A DNA stretch of 64,000 bases from contig WAID01000009.1 in assembly GCA_016584495.1 (NCBI GenBank), positions 992,001 to 1,056,000 of the forward strand, read 5' to 3'. The translations under genes and the position numbers were made by a program. Within the stretch, counting starts at the first letter, position 1. Each line of letters opens with the position of its first letter. This document shows positions 1-10,571 of this stretch, piece after piece. The notes below the pieces were generated by a model. The model worked only from the letters and a program-made list of their open reading frames with translations, ran no database searches and had not been told where the DNA came from. The DNA is from Celoporthe dispersa. Its lineage: Eukaryota; Ascomycota; Sordariomycetes; Diaporthales; Cryphonectriaceae.

Positions 1-290
1 CTATAGGGTCTCATGCGGGCCCCCCTCGGCTCATCACATACACCTGCTGTTGTGGTGTTGGTGGGATATAATCCAACAAGGGAAACCGGAAAGGAAAGAA
101 GAAGAAAAAGAGGTTCATGTACTGTACTAACAAACATAGTATTCTTATCGATAAGGAGCTCCCTCTGGACCATATGCTGTCCCTCCCTCTCTCCTGCAGA
201 CGACACAGACTCCCTCCGCCCCCGCTGCTGTACCATACGCAAAATCCGGACAACAGCACCAGGGACCAGTATAGACCGGTCATCATCATC

Positions 291-1090
291 ATGGAGCCGT
301 ACAAGGTGTCCATCCTGGCGCTGGGTGACGACAGGTGTGGGAAGTCGACGTTTCTATCGTGAGTACCGAGGTCCCCCCTGTCCGAGGCCGGCACCCCCTG
401 GTGCTTCTTAGCAGGGTAAGGAGGAGCCCTGGTATGCTACATGCCTGGCTGACATACAAGATAGGCGCGTCAGGGGGGGCATCAACGGCGCAACAGTCAC
501 GAGGCTGAACAAGGTGCCCTGCCCGGTCAACGATAGAGAACAGCCGTTTGTTTATCACGGTGTACAGGGCCCGTTCCGGTTCCAGCTAGCATTTTCCGAC
601 ACCGCCAGCCCGCAGGACTGGCGCACCCTCAGACCTGACATCATCCTGCTCTGCTTTGACATTAGCGAGCGCCAGAGCCTCGCCAACGTCAGGGACATTG
701 TATGTTCGCGCCCTCCAACCCACCCCCCCCCAACACAAAACCACCTGCTTCACCAGATTCCGCTGACACGTCGTGGTGTGGTGCGTGTCTCCGTAGTGGA
801 TCAAGGAGGTCCGCAAGACGTTCCCCGACGAGAGCAACATCCCTATCGCCGTCGTGGGCCTCAAGCGCGACCTGAGATCCATGGGTACAGGTGGTACAGG
901 TGACGACACATTTGTCCAGCCCGTTGAGGCCTACCAGGTTGCCCAGGCGGTGAGGGCCGACCGCTATATGGAATGCTCTGCCCTCAAGGGTGACCTCCTG
1001 GACATTGCATACGAGGAGATCCTCGACATAGCTACCCAGACAGCCTCTGAAGAGGGCGGCCAGAGCGCTGGAGGGTGTTGTGTGATGTGA
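291..1090 (+). CDS. Atypical Rho-family small GTPase with CAAX box
   Basis: Three exons, 291-358, 474-699 and 797-1090, encode 195 aa. The P-loop reads GDDRCGKST (residues about 12-20). The switch II region reads DTASPQDW where Ras/Rho proteins have DTAGQE. The base-recognition loop reads GLKRDLR in place of TKxDL, and the G5 loop reads ECSALKG. The C terminus CCVM is a CAAX prenylation motif, so membrane attachment is expected. Intron phases (2, then 0) fit, and the chosen acceptor at 473 restores the usual spacing between the P-loop and the QPF segment. The catalytic Gln equivalent to Ras Q61 is absent, which is known from Rnd-type and fungal Ras/Rho-like proteins with weak hydrolysis; that behaviour is inferred here. 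The gene converges on the RPC9 gene with a 94 bp gap. Confidence 0.8.
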
Positions 1091-1184
1091 GACGGATATG
1101 AAGAGGGACCGGGCCCTCCCGGCAGATGAGCAGCTGTCTGTTCTGCCCGTCGAGGGAAGGGGGGGGGAAACTACAGGATAGACC

Positions 1185-1535
1185 TCAGGCAGCCTCCTCT
1201 CCCTCTTCTGCATGGTCCCTGGGGGGAAATGGTCCAAGCACCTCCTCGATGATAGTCTGGATCTCCTGCTGCTGGTCCTCTGTGAACCGGGTCATGAAGT
1301 CCTCGATGCAGGCACTCAGGATGGCCAGGTTCTCAGGGCGCACATTGAGGATCATGATCATCTCACCCTTGGTGAGGTCATAGCTGTGCAGCCTGTCCAC
1401 CAGACGATTGATGGTGAAGCCATTGTAGGTGATGGGCTGTTGGCTAAAGGGGTTGGGAGATGTCTTGAGATATTCCAGGATCTGTAGTTTTGAATTGTTG
1501 ATTTGGGGGTCAGCTTCTGTAGTGTAGCCACTCAT

Positions 1536-1592
<57 letters not shown>

Positions 1593-1778
1593 TATTGATG
1601 GTTGGCATTGGGAGATGGAAAGGAGAGGGACAAGTGCTGCCTCCTTGATGGTGGTCTGGACATTTCGTGGGACCTTTTTCCTGCGCTCGTGGTCTTTGAA
1701 CTTGTGCTGCTCATTAAGCAGATGTTGGTAGACCTCAAAGTTGGTCAGGACAGCATTCTGGGACTCGAGGATCTTCAT
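1185..1778 (-). CDS. RPC17: RNA polymerase III subunit RPC9 (Rpc17/CRCP)
   Basis: The N-terminal block starts MKILESQNAVLTNFEVYQHL. The C-terminal block contains the segment LTKGEMIMILNVRP followed by FMTRFTEDQQQEI. Both are characteristic of the Rpb4-fold subunit that forms the stalk of RNA polymerase III with Rpc25 and takes part in TFIIIB contact and initiation. The ATG at 1778 is chosen because MKIL is the conserved start of the family. Between the two blocks (about 1480-1645) lies a stretch holding a CT/CA microsatellite. It is free of stops in the coding frame on the minus strand, so it is either an intron whose donor I cannot fix or a translated insertion. Confidence 0.85.
1536..1593. 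repeat. Compound (CT)n-(CA)n microsatellite inside RPC9
   Basis: An almost uninterrupted CT run is followed by a CA run. On the minus (coding) strand this reads GT then GA repeats, and the GA tract would sit where an acceptor region is expected. Confidence 0.95.
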
Positions 1779-3333
1779 GGTGACGGCAGCCCAGAGGGGT
1801 GGTGGACAGCAAGCAGGAGAGAGAGAGGATGTCTGGTCACTCTCCCGAGGCAGCAGGCTGTGCAGGGTGTTGCAGGTTGCAGGTCCCACGTCAAGGTGCT
1901 GATGAGCTACCGGGTCCCTAAGATGTAGTGTGTGACTAGCTGAATGGTCTGGTGGTTATGTTGCACCGCATTGAGATTGGTGTTGGTTGTCGGCAGCTGT
2001 GGATAGAGAGCACTTTTGTAGTACTTGGGAGGCTGGGCTGGTCACCCGAGCCTCGAAAGAAGACAGGGGGAAAGAAAAAAAGAAGAAAAAAAAAAGAAAA
2101 AGAAAGGGCCTGTCACTCTTTCCACCAGGCAGTCTGTGGGGGGCCACAGGTGTCTTCACGCTGTGGATATTGGAGCTGGCACTGAGAAAGGTGCAGCCTC
2201 GCCTGGCAGGTTGATGATTTTTTTTTTGATTTCTTTTTTTTCTTTCTTGACAAGGCAAGGTGGAGAGGGGCAGTGTGTCAAAAAGTCTACAGTAGCATCA
2301 AACTTGGAGGTTTAGGTACTGTGTTGCAATCAAGGGCCAATGATAGGCTAGCCCGTGATCTACCCCACCTCAGGTTGCCCCTCTAGGTGAGCAGGTACCA
2401 CCCGGTGTGTACCTCCATACTATAGTACACCTGCCTCCCCTCCCCCCGAGGTATTTCCTACCGAGCTGGTGGCAGGTCCCCGAGGTGTGTCCTCTGTGAG
2501 GTACTGTAATGTCCTCTGTAATGTGTCAAGGAGATTTGTGGTGCAGTGGAGAGGGCATGGACCAAGGCCTGTGTCTGTGAATCAGCCTCCTGCAGTAAAT
2601 GTGACCTCTCTTGTGCAGGCCTGCTGCATGCTGCATGCTGCTCCGGGTACATTGTACTGTGTACGCCAGAGGTAGCCCTGCAACAGCCCTGTGTTGCAGT
2701 GCTATAGTAGGGCCCTGTCCCTAAACCCACAGCGTACCATGTACTGGACAATGGAGGGGAGAGAGGGGGGGGGCGAGCCGGGGGCCCTAGACCTGGGTCC
2801 GGGGGATGACTGGCTCCTCTTAGTGTAGGGGAACATTTTTCTTTGCCTTTGCGCCTCCGAAGACGCTTTGTGGTTTTCACCGATCCCACCTCTACACAAG
2901 AAATCTTTCCCTCATGTTCACCAGCGTAGTGGAACACACATCATGATCATCCTGTAGAGAGACTGTCCAAGCTGCTCTCTCTCTCTCTCTGGCTCCCCTG
3001 CCTCCTCTCCCCCCTCTCTCCCATCCCTTCCAGGCACCTGTTCTTCCTCCCTGCTCACCGCGTTACGGTTTTTTCTTTATCGCATATCCTCGGCCCTCAT
3101 TTCTGACGTCGGCGGCCCAGGACCTGCATCTGCCCCATAACCAGGGTATTGACGACACCGACACCGCTCAGCCTGAATTTCTCCTCCTCCTCCTCCTCCT
3201 CCTTCTCTTCTAGGCGCGGGCCTGCTCTCTCGTCTCTCTCTCTCTGACCAGGGCAACCTCCGTCGCGACATCTCCTTCCCCCCCCCCCCCTCTCCTCTGT
3301 CTTGCCTTGCTGGACCGTCAAAACCTATCCAGT
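1779..3333. other. Intergenic region between RPC9 and PRS1 (divergent promoters)
   Basis: I see no supported gene. The region holds an A-rich purine tract (about 2065-2105), T-runs near 2218-2250, a CT tract near 2975-2992 and a GAG/CTC-rich stretch at 3180-3210. It should contain the promoters and 5' leaders of both flanking genes. Confidence 0.6.
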
Positions 3334-5005
3334 ATGGTGCGCAATCTGGTCGTCCTCGGTGGCAACTCCCACCCGGAGCTGGTACACAACATCTGCAATA
3401 TCCTCGGCATTCCTCCATGCAATCGTATCCTGTCCAAGTTCGCCGTCGGCGAGAGCCGATGTGAGATCCAGGAGACGGTCCGCGGGAAGGACGTCTACAT
3501 CATACAGACGGCAGGGACCCAGGACACCGACGTCAAGGTCAACGACCACTTCATGGAGCTCTGCATCAGTGAGAAACCCCTCTCCCCCTCCCCGGCCTGC
3601 GCTCCTGACCCCGAGAGGAGGAGGAGGGAACGAGTGCGCTGACCGCAGGCCTGCCAGTGGTCTCTGCCTGCAAGACCGGCTCCGCCAAGAGGGTCACCGC
3701 CGTCCTGCCCCTCTTCCCGTATTCTCGACAGCCCGACCTGCCCTATAACAAGACCGGTGCCCCTCTGAGCAAGGGCCCCAGCGATGCGGGCAAGTACACC
3801 TTCGAGAGCGTCCCCGCCACCCCTGGGCCCGGCCTGCCCAAGAGCATCGGCCTCAACAGCGGCATCGACATCACCAAGATGCTCACCCAGGTCTCGCTGG
3901 CCAACGGCAACGGGACCGCCCACAAGGCGGCGCACGGCGAGGGAGCACACCCTGGCACCAACGGGGTCGCCGCCCGCGACCATGCGAGTTCTGTCTCCTC
4001 GGTGACCGGCAACTACACCACGCACGACTACGAGAACCCCCAGATGATCAATGCCTTCCAGGCAAAACCTGGCTACAAGCAGTGGGTCGCACAGGCCGGC
4101 ACCCTGGTGGCGGACCTCCTGACATGTGCCGGAGCAGACCACGTATGTGCCTCCCCCAGCCCTGGTCCTCCTGCCCGGGGAGGACGGGGGAGAGATGATG
4201 GATGTCCAGGCTTGTGATGCTAACCACCCCTGTTCCCTTCCCTCCCTCTCACAGGTCATCACGATGGACCTGCACGACCCTCAGTATGTTGTCTCCCTGC
4301 CCCGGGCTCTGGAACCGAGGGCCTTGGTGCTGCCTGCCCGCCTGCCCGTCTGCCGAGCGGACCGGATGCTAACATGCCGCCGCCCAAAGGTACCAGGGGT
4401 TCTTTGATATTCCCGTGGATAATCTCTACGGAAAGCCGCTCCTGCAGCGGTACATTGAACGACAGATCCCCGGCTCCAAGGATGCGGTCGTCGTCAGTCC
4501 GGACGCGGGTGGCGCCAAGCGTGCCACGGCGATCGCCGATGCCTTGGGTTTGAGCTTTGCTCTGATCCACAAGGTAGGGACATGAACCCCAGGCGCCGTT
4601 GGTCATACTGACTGTTGCGCACAGGAGCGCCGCCCGACCAAGATCTCGGACCGGCAGAACGCCACCATGATGCTCGTGGGCGACGTGTCGGAGCGGCCCT
4701 GCATCCTGGTGGACGACCTGGCCGACACCGCCAACACCATCACGCGGGCAGCCAAGCTCCTGAAGAAGGAGGGGGCCACCACCGTCTATGCCCTCCTGAC
4801 CCACGGCATCCTCAGCGGCGATGCCGTCGCCCGCATCAACGCGTCTGCCATTGACAAGATCATCGTCACCAACTCGGTGCCCCAGCACAGCCACAGGCAG
4901 GCCTGTCCCAAGCTCGAGGTGCTGGACGTGTCCCACATCTTTGCCGAGGCCATCCGGCGCGTGCACCACGGGGAGTCCATCAGCGCCCTGTTCCCCCACG
5001 ACTGA
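3334..5005 (+). CDS. PRS1: Ribose-phosphate pyrophosphokinase (PRPP synthetase), Prs1 type
   Basis: The enzyme makes PRPP from ribose-5-phosphate and ATP for purine, pyrimidine, His and Trp synthesis. Five exons (3334-3568, 3649-4142, 4255-4283, 4390-4573, 4625-5005) give 440 aa. Family blocks visible are the N-terminal LVVLGGNSHPEL, SACKTGSAKRVTAVLPLFPY, VSPDAGGAKRA and the PRPP-binding loop CILVDDLADTANT. The protein is about 120 aa longer than bacterial enzymes because of an insertion at roughly residues 100-200 (Gly/Thr/Ser-rich, including the GTNGVAARDHASS region). This resembles the non-homologous region of yeast Prs1, which suggests it works in a heteromer with other Prs subunits. Exon 3 is only 29 nt, and its GTATGT donor rejoins DPQ to YQGFFDIP. 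No frame break is seen. Confidence 0.93.
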
Positions 5006-5935
5006 GCTGGAACCCCCAGGTGCCGGCGGGACGAAAAAACCCGAGATGAGGCGGGCTGGGGTATACAGCTTCTCTCTCTCTCTCTCTCTGCGCATTCATG
5101 GTCTCTTTTTATCTCATACTGGCGTTCAGCGAAAAAAGGAGGGTGAAGGCCTCGACTGCCGCCCTGGTAAGGCAACCGAACCCTCCAGTTTTTTTGGGCT
5201 CTGGAGTTTGGAGGCCGGTAGATTTGGTTTCCCAGGTTCTTCATCACCGTTATCATCAGGAAGAACCGAAAATTAGCAAAGGCGACAGGAGAAGGCCCAC
5301 CAAAAAAAAAAAAAGTAGCAGCTGGCAGGCGGGAGGGCTCCGGCCTCGTGGTTCAGGGGCATCAAAGTCAAAACCCAACGGAACATGCACTCACTGCATA
5401 TTGTTCTTTTCTCTCTCTCCTCTCTCTCTTCCTCTCCTGGAAGGGATTTTTTTTTCTTTCTCTCTCCCGAGGACGGCCATCAGTTTATCACGACGACAGA
5501 TTTGTCTCTAGACACCTACAGACTTGCTATACACACATTAGAAGAAGAAAAGAAAAGCTAACAAGCCCAAGGCGGAGAGGGGGTTACTGCGGCCATGCCG
5601 CGCACGCAGAGAAAGGGTGGGCCCCTCGCAAGAGAGAGAGAGAAGAGGCATGTCTGCTGCGCCTATCTCTAGGCTGCGTAACAGTTGTCAACCCATCTGT
5701 AGTGCCAATTGACCGAGTTATGTTGTGTAGTCTTGAGGCCAACGTGAAGTGTGATTTATTCCACGGCGTCTTGTTACGTATTTGTGAGAGGGGACGGAGT
5801 GTTGTGCTTACATAATTGGACAAGAAGAGCAGAAAAGAGAGAACAAAAAAAAAAGACATAGGAGAGGAGAGAACAAACAACAACAACAACAACAACAACC
5901 ACCACCAGCAACGGACCCAAGACATACAACCCACC
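5006..5935. other. Intergenic region, PRS1 3' side to CCHC gene leader
   Basis: No gene is supported. There are CT tracts near 5070-5090 and 5410-5470, an A-run near 5303-5314, and a CAA/CAAC repeat (5873-5900) just ahead of the next ATG, which is probably part of its 5' leader. Confidence 0.6.
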
Positions 5936-6563
5936 ATGGCCTCCTCACACCCCGTCCTGGCCAGGGCCACACGGTCCTTCACAGCAAGGCTCCTCAGCCC
6001 TCTCCTCGCCCAGCCACCACGGCACCACTGCCGCGCCGCCCTCCCCAGCCCGGCCCAGCAGCACCACCAGCAGCTCCTCCTCGCCCTCCAGCCCGCCGCC
6101 GTCACCCGCAGCTACACGGCCGCGCGGCCACGCAAGGAGCACGACCCCAACATCGTCTGCCTGCGGTGCAAAAAGGTGGGACATATCGCCCGACAGTGCC
6201 CTGAGCCCAAGACGTGCGTGCGGTGCGGGAGTCCGGATCACCTCTCCACAAAGGTTGGTCCTAGATTTTCCTCTTTTTTTTTCTTTCATTTTTCTTCTTC
6301 TTCTTTTCCTTCTCTTCACTCCTCCCTCCCTTTGACCCCTTGTCTATCAGAACCACGTTGACACCCCTCGTCTCTGTCTCTCAACGCTGTAAAAGTGCCC
6401 CGAGCCCAAGAGGTGTCATTACTGCGGCAGCGTGGACCACATGGCAGTGCGGTGTCCTAGGCGCACGGAGCCGGTCGTCTGTTACAGGTGCGGGGCAGAG
6501 GGTCACTTTGGAGAGGACTGTTCGGCACGGGAGGAGGTGGCGGGGACAGAGAGTAAGCTCTAG
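5936..6563 (+). CDS. CCHC zinc-knuckle protein with four knuckles
   Basis: Two exons (5936-6253, 6396-6563) encode 161 aa. The first ~75 residues are Arg/Ala/Ser-rich with almost no acidic residues and include ARATRSFTARLL and TRSYTAARP, resembling a mitochondrial presequence (inference). Four CX2CX4HX4C knuckles follow: CLRCKKVGHIARQC, CVRCGSPDHLSTK plus C, CHYCGSVDHMAVRC and CYRCGAEGHFGEDC, separated by PEPK-type linkers. The 142 nt intron falls exactly before the last Cys of knuckle 2 and is phase 0, which confirms the splice. CCHC proteins of the CNBP/Gis2 class bind single-stranded nucleic acid. A mitochondrial RNA-binding role would be a guess. Confidence 0.82.
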
Positions 6564-7059
6564 CAGAGAGGGCGGGCTCTCTGCTCTCACGAGACCGAGA
6601 CACGGGGGTCTTGTGACTGACCTGGCCGGGCTCGGTGAGTACGAACTGGGTCGGCTGGCTGGGTGGACGAGACAGTGGACATGTAGAGATGGGTCCTCTT
6701 GAGAGCATCTGCGTGCTGTAAGCAGTAGCTAGCGTGTCTCCGACCAGGCGGCAGACGGTCTACAGCAGCAGGGGTGACATCGTGCGAGGTCATACACGCG
6801 CTATTATGGGCTGTGGCTTGCTGGTCATTCAGTCTGGAGAGAAAAGCATCTCGGCAGCCCCAAAGAGCAGCCTCTTCCCTCATACAGCAAAAAGAGGGGG
6901 GGAAATGGCCAGTCTACAGCCGGATAAGGTGAGCAGATAGGCCAACAAGGCCTGTGGTCGGGTCTGCCTGCATCGTCTCGCCAGACCACCCGAACACCGG
7001 GAGGACCGGACCTCACCTCGCATCTCATTCTTTTTTTTCCCCGGCCCGCCCGGCTCGAG
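6564..7059. other. Intergenic region upstream of the CorA-like gene
   Basis: I see no gene or RNA. The T-run and pyrimidine stretch at 7020-7045 precede the next ATG. The region presumably carries the promoter of the CorA-like gene. Confidence 0.5.
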
Positions 7060-8913
7060 ATGACGAGCATCAGCGACACCACCTCCAGCCTGGACGCCGG
7101 CGGCCCAGACAGCCCAGCGGGTCCCGAGACGCCCGAGGGCGGTGGCGGTAGGAGTGAGCAGGGCTCCAGGGACAGTGGTGACGCAGGCTCTGGCGACCAG
7201 GGACAAGAGTCGCTGCCGCTGTCGTGCTCGGTCTTCGAGTGGGACTTGGAAGGAGAAGGAGGAGGAGGAGGAGGAGCGGCAGCTCGGCGGCGGTGGCATT
7301 GTAAGCGCAAGGTCCTGCCGACACCCGATGCGCTCCGAGACTTCCTCGATGGCGCTGGGGCTGCTGCTGCTGCTGCTGCTGCTCGTCATGGCCACCATGC
7401 CTCCGACAATACGCTGTTCACATCGTCAGCCTCACCACCGTCATCACAGGGCGGTGTCAGTGAGGCTGCTGGCGGCGGCGAGACGAGGGAGACAATGAAC
7501 AGGAAGAAGAAGAGGAGGAACCCGCTCCTCGTCGTCCACGACCCACCAGCCGCCTTCCTGCCGGTCCTCCTCGCCTCCCCGCTGAACATCGACCCCGCCC
7601 TTCTTGAGGCCCACGCCGACCTGCGCCGCCTGCCTTCACCTCTCGCCCGCCGCGTCGCCCGCCGCCGGCGCTCAGGCCGCGAGGCTGCTGCTGCTGCGGT
7701 GGCGGCAACGTGGACCTACCCGGAGGTGACGAGGCGTCTCGCGGCGGACCCACCACACCTTCAGCCCCCGTTCCCTCCCGACCTCAGGAGCCCGGGAACC
7801 ATCTTCTGCCGCGCCAGCGCGAGGGCTAGAGGGGAGGGCGGTGGTGCGGACATAGTCTTGCTGGGTGATGGCATCTCGGGTCTCCTGTCCCGCCCGTTCC
7901 CCATGCAGCGGCTGCCGAGGGCAAGGAGACAGGGCCTCGTGGTTACCGCTGCGGGGCGGCCAGGGCTGGAGAAGGAGGAGGAGGAAGAGGAGGTGGAGCT
8001 CGTCGTTGATGATGATGATGATGATGATGACTCCTCCAGAAGCGGTGGCAAGGATGGGCAGAGGCACAAACACGGCGTCGTCGGCATGGTGGTGGAGGTC
8101 AAGGACGAGGAGTACCCTCCCATGGAGGAGGAGCTGCAGGCGTGCCTGGACGCCGCCATTAACCGGGACCCGCCAGCGGCTTCAGCGGGAGACGACAAGG
8201 AGGAGGAGGACGGCGGCGGCGGGCTGGAGCTGGTGGAGGTCCTGGAGGAGGTGGCGTACGAGCGGTGGCTGGACTTCTTCGAGGTGTTCACTCCGCAGCA
8301 GCCGGCCCCGGATCCCGCCGGCTGGCTGTTCCTGGAGTGCAAGGCCCTGACGTCCCTCGAGGGGAACCTCGACATGGCCAGCGACCTCGCGCAGCAGAGG
8401 AGGACGACAGACCCCGCCGGCGCCAGCACCCTCTCCCGCCCAGACTGGGCCGAGCTCATCCGCCGCCTCCAGGTGCGGATCGCCCTCCGCAGCACTCGTG
8501 CCACCGAGCTGATGAGCCTCCCGCCGCCGCCGCCCATGCCCCAGACAGCGCGGCTATTCCCACGGCCCCCACCACCTCCTCCAACGCCCCCCCACCACCA
8601 ACCTGCTGACGACGACGACGGCGACGACGGCGACAACAACCAGCGCGCCCTGGACCGCGTGTCCTACCTCGGCGGCGTCCTTCTCCCCGTCTCCATCGTC
8701 TCCTCCGTGCTGTCCATGAATACCGACTTCGAGCCCGGCCAGCCGCTCTTCTGGGTCTTCTGGGCCGCCGCCGTGCCGCTCACGCTGCTGACGGTCCTGG
8801 TCCTCTACGCCGACAAGCTGCGCTGGGCCGAGGTGTGGGAGGAGGTCCCCCGCCCTCCTGGTGACGATGACGGCGGGGACAAGGTAGAGACAGGACCACA
8901 TGAGCAGGGCCAC

Positions 8914-8948
<35 letters not shown>

Positions 8949-9421
8949 ACGTCATCATCGCCCTCGTCGGAGCGCCGCCCCTTCGTACATTCCCCAGCCG
9001 CCGCCGGTCCACGCTGCCCCACGGTTTACTGCCCTGCCTGCCGGCATGCCGTTCCTGTCGCCACTCTCACCCCCCAGACAGAGGCAGGAGGGTCCAGCGT
9101 CCGGTTGCCTTCTCTGATGTCGCCGCGGGCGTCGAGGACCTGCGCCAGGCCCAGTCCGCCCTGCGCCCGGAGGGTGTGACCATCCTCCCCACCCCGTCTG
9201 AGGAGACGCTCTCCACCGCAGAGGACGTGGTCATCGAGATGGGCGGTCACGACGGACCAGAAGAAACGTCCCGCCCGTACAGATACCGCAAGGGACGGCT
9301 AGGCTGGACAGGCGCGGCCAGGTGCATCCTCACGATGCAGAAGCCTCGCCGGGTCAAGGACGGGCCGCCTGTCGGGGGCGCGGCGGCGTGGCAAGCGGGG
9401 ACGAGAGAAGGGTTGCTGTGA
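7060..9421 (+). CDS. CorA-like Mg2+ transporter-domain protein, two C-terminal TM segments
   Basis: A single open frame runs from the ATG at 7060. Most of the N-terminal 500 residues are low complexity (Gly, Ala, Asp, Glu and Pro runs). The recognisable part is C-terminal: a segment ERWLDFFEVFTPQQPAP, then two hydrophobic helices, SYLGGVLLPVSIVSSVLSMN and FWVFWAAAVPLTLLTVLVLY. This is the arrangement of fungal CorA-like proteins; SMN replaces the canonical GMN. A (CAG)n run (8918-8945) codes for poly-Gln. The frame ends early at 9117, but the +1 frame continues with normal-looking coding sequence (VAFSDVAAGVEDLRQAQSAL) to 9421. Removing one C from the six-C run 9070-9075 joins them into 786 aa. 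Ion transport by this protein is not established. Confidence 0.6.
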
Positions 9422-9796
9422 AAAAGGGCCGGCTGGCCTTTCCTCCTCCCTCGTCCTTCTTTTCTTCTGTACCGCAGCAAGCCTCGGGAGCAGGGCCTTT
9501 TCCATACGGAGTAAAGACATATACATATTTATTCTCGTGCAGCAGCTACGGTGACAGGGTTGAAGGTCCAGATAACAATACTCCCGTCTCGGTGGCGGGG
9601 CATACTGTCGCCGTCACAAGACTCCGCATACAGTTGTCAGCTCTGTTGCCCTGTCCGTCTGTTGTCGGAAAATGGGTTGGATTGATCTCAGGGCCCCCTC
9701 AGGAACAATTGCCAGGCGGACCCGGTTGTATATGAATCACCACAAGTACTTCTCCCTCGACCTCCTCCAGGCTGAAAAATCAACACACCCTTCTGC

Positions 9797-9840
<44 letters not shown>

Positions 9841-10571
9841 GGTGTCGTCGGCCGTTTCCATCATCAGCATCTGTTGTTGTTGTTGTTGTTCTTCGCTATG
9901 GGGTGCACCACCGTGAATTCGTCATGTCCTCGTGCCAGGCTGTTCTGGGAACGTACTGCAGGGCTATACAGGGCAACGAACAAGATGAAAAAAAAGTAAA
10001 AAAAAAAAGGACAGATAGAAGGCTGCAGGATGAGTCAGAAGAAAGCAGATAGCAGGTGTGCTCGATACCATTTTGCCCTTTATCTCTGAAACACCCCCCA
10101 AGACGCCGTATCCGCAAGAACGCCACCGAGCCCCAGCATGCAAGGTTTCCTGTCCTTCTCCTCCTTCTTGTTCTTCTTCTCTGCGCGTGCTGTCTTCGGC
10201 TTCCACCCTCACTGCTCCTCCATCGCTGGTTCGTCTGCTTCCCCCAAAATGAGCGTGGTAAGGAAAACGGTAAAAAAGAAGTTGGGGGGGGGGGATGTGC
10301 CAACGCACGGCCGCTGCATCCCCAGGATCGTTCTCCTCCTATGGTTTTGTGGTCTCCTGATACCTGATGGTACGTCACCTCGGCTGGTCGGCCGCCAGAG
10401 GCTGTCTTGTGAACCGTTTCCGCTGGTCGAGGCTGCATCCAAAGTGATACAAGCGTTACCCCCCTGGTATATGTGGGACTTCCGCAAAAAAAAAAAAAAA
10501 AAAGTCCAGACCCTCTCTCTCTCTCGCGTCATGTTTCGTCGGATCATCATCGTCGCGCCTCGGGCGAGAGC
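9422..10571. other. Intergenic region between two convergent genes
   Basis: No gene is supported. The region contains a (CT)n microsatellite (about 9799-9839), (GTT)n at 9872-9890, an A-run near 9990-10007, an A-run of about 19 at 10486-10503 and CT-rich ends. It should hold the 3' ends of the CorA-like gene (+) and the kinase gene (-). Confidence 0.6.
9799..9839. repeat. (CT)n microsatellite
   Basis: Near-perfect CT repeat in the 3' flank of the CorA-like gene. Confidence 0.95.

Noticed and set aside
8918..8945. (CAG)n run considered as a sign of an intron or a repeat-expansion locus
   Set aside because: It is in frame as poly-Gln within an open frame that already has many homopeptides; only the neighbouring C-run issue is worth following.
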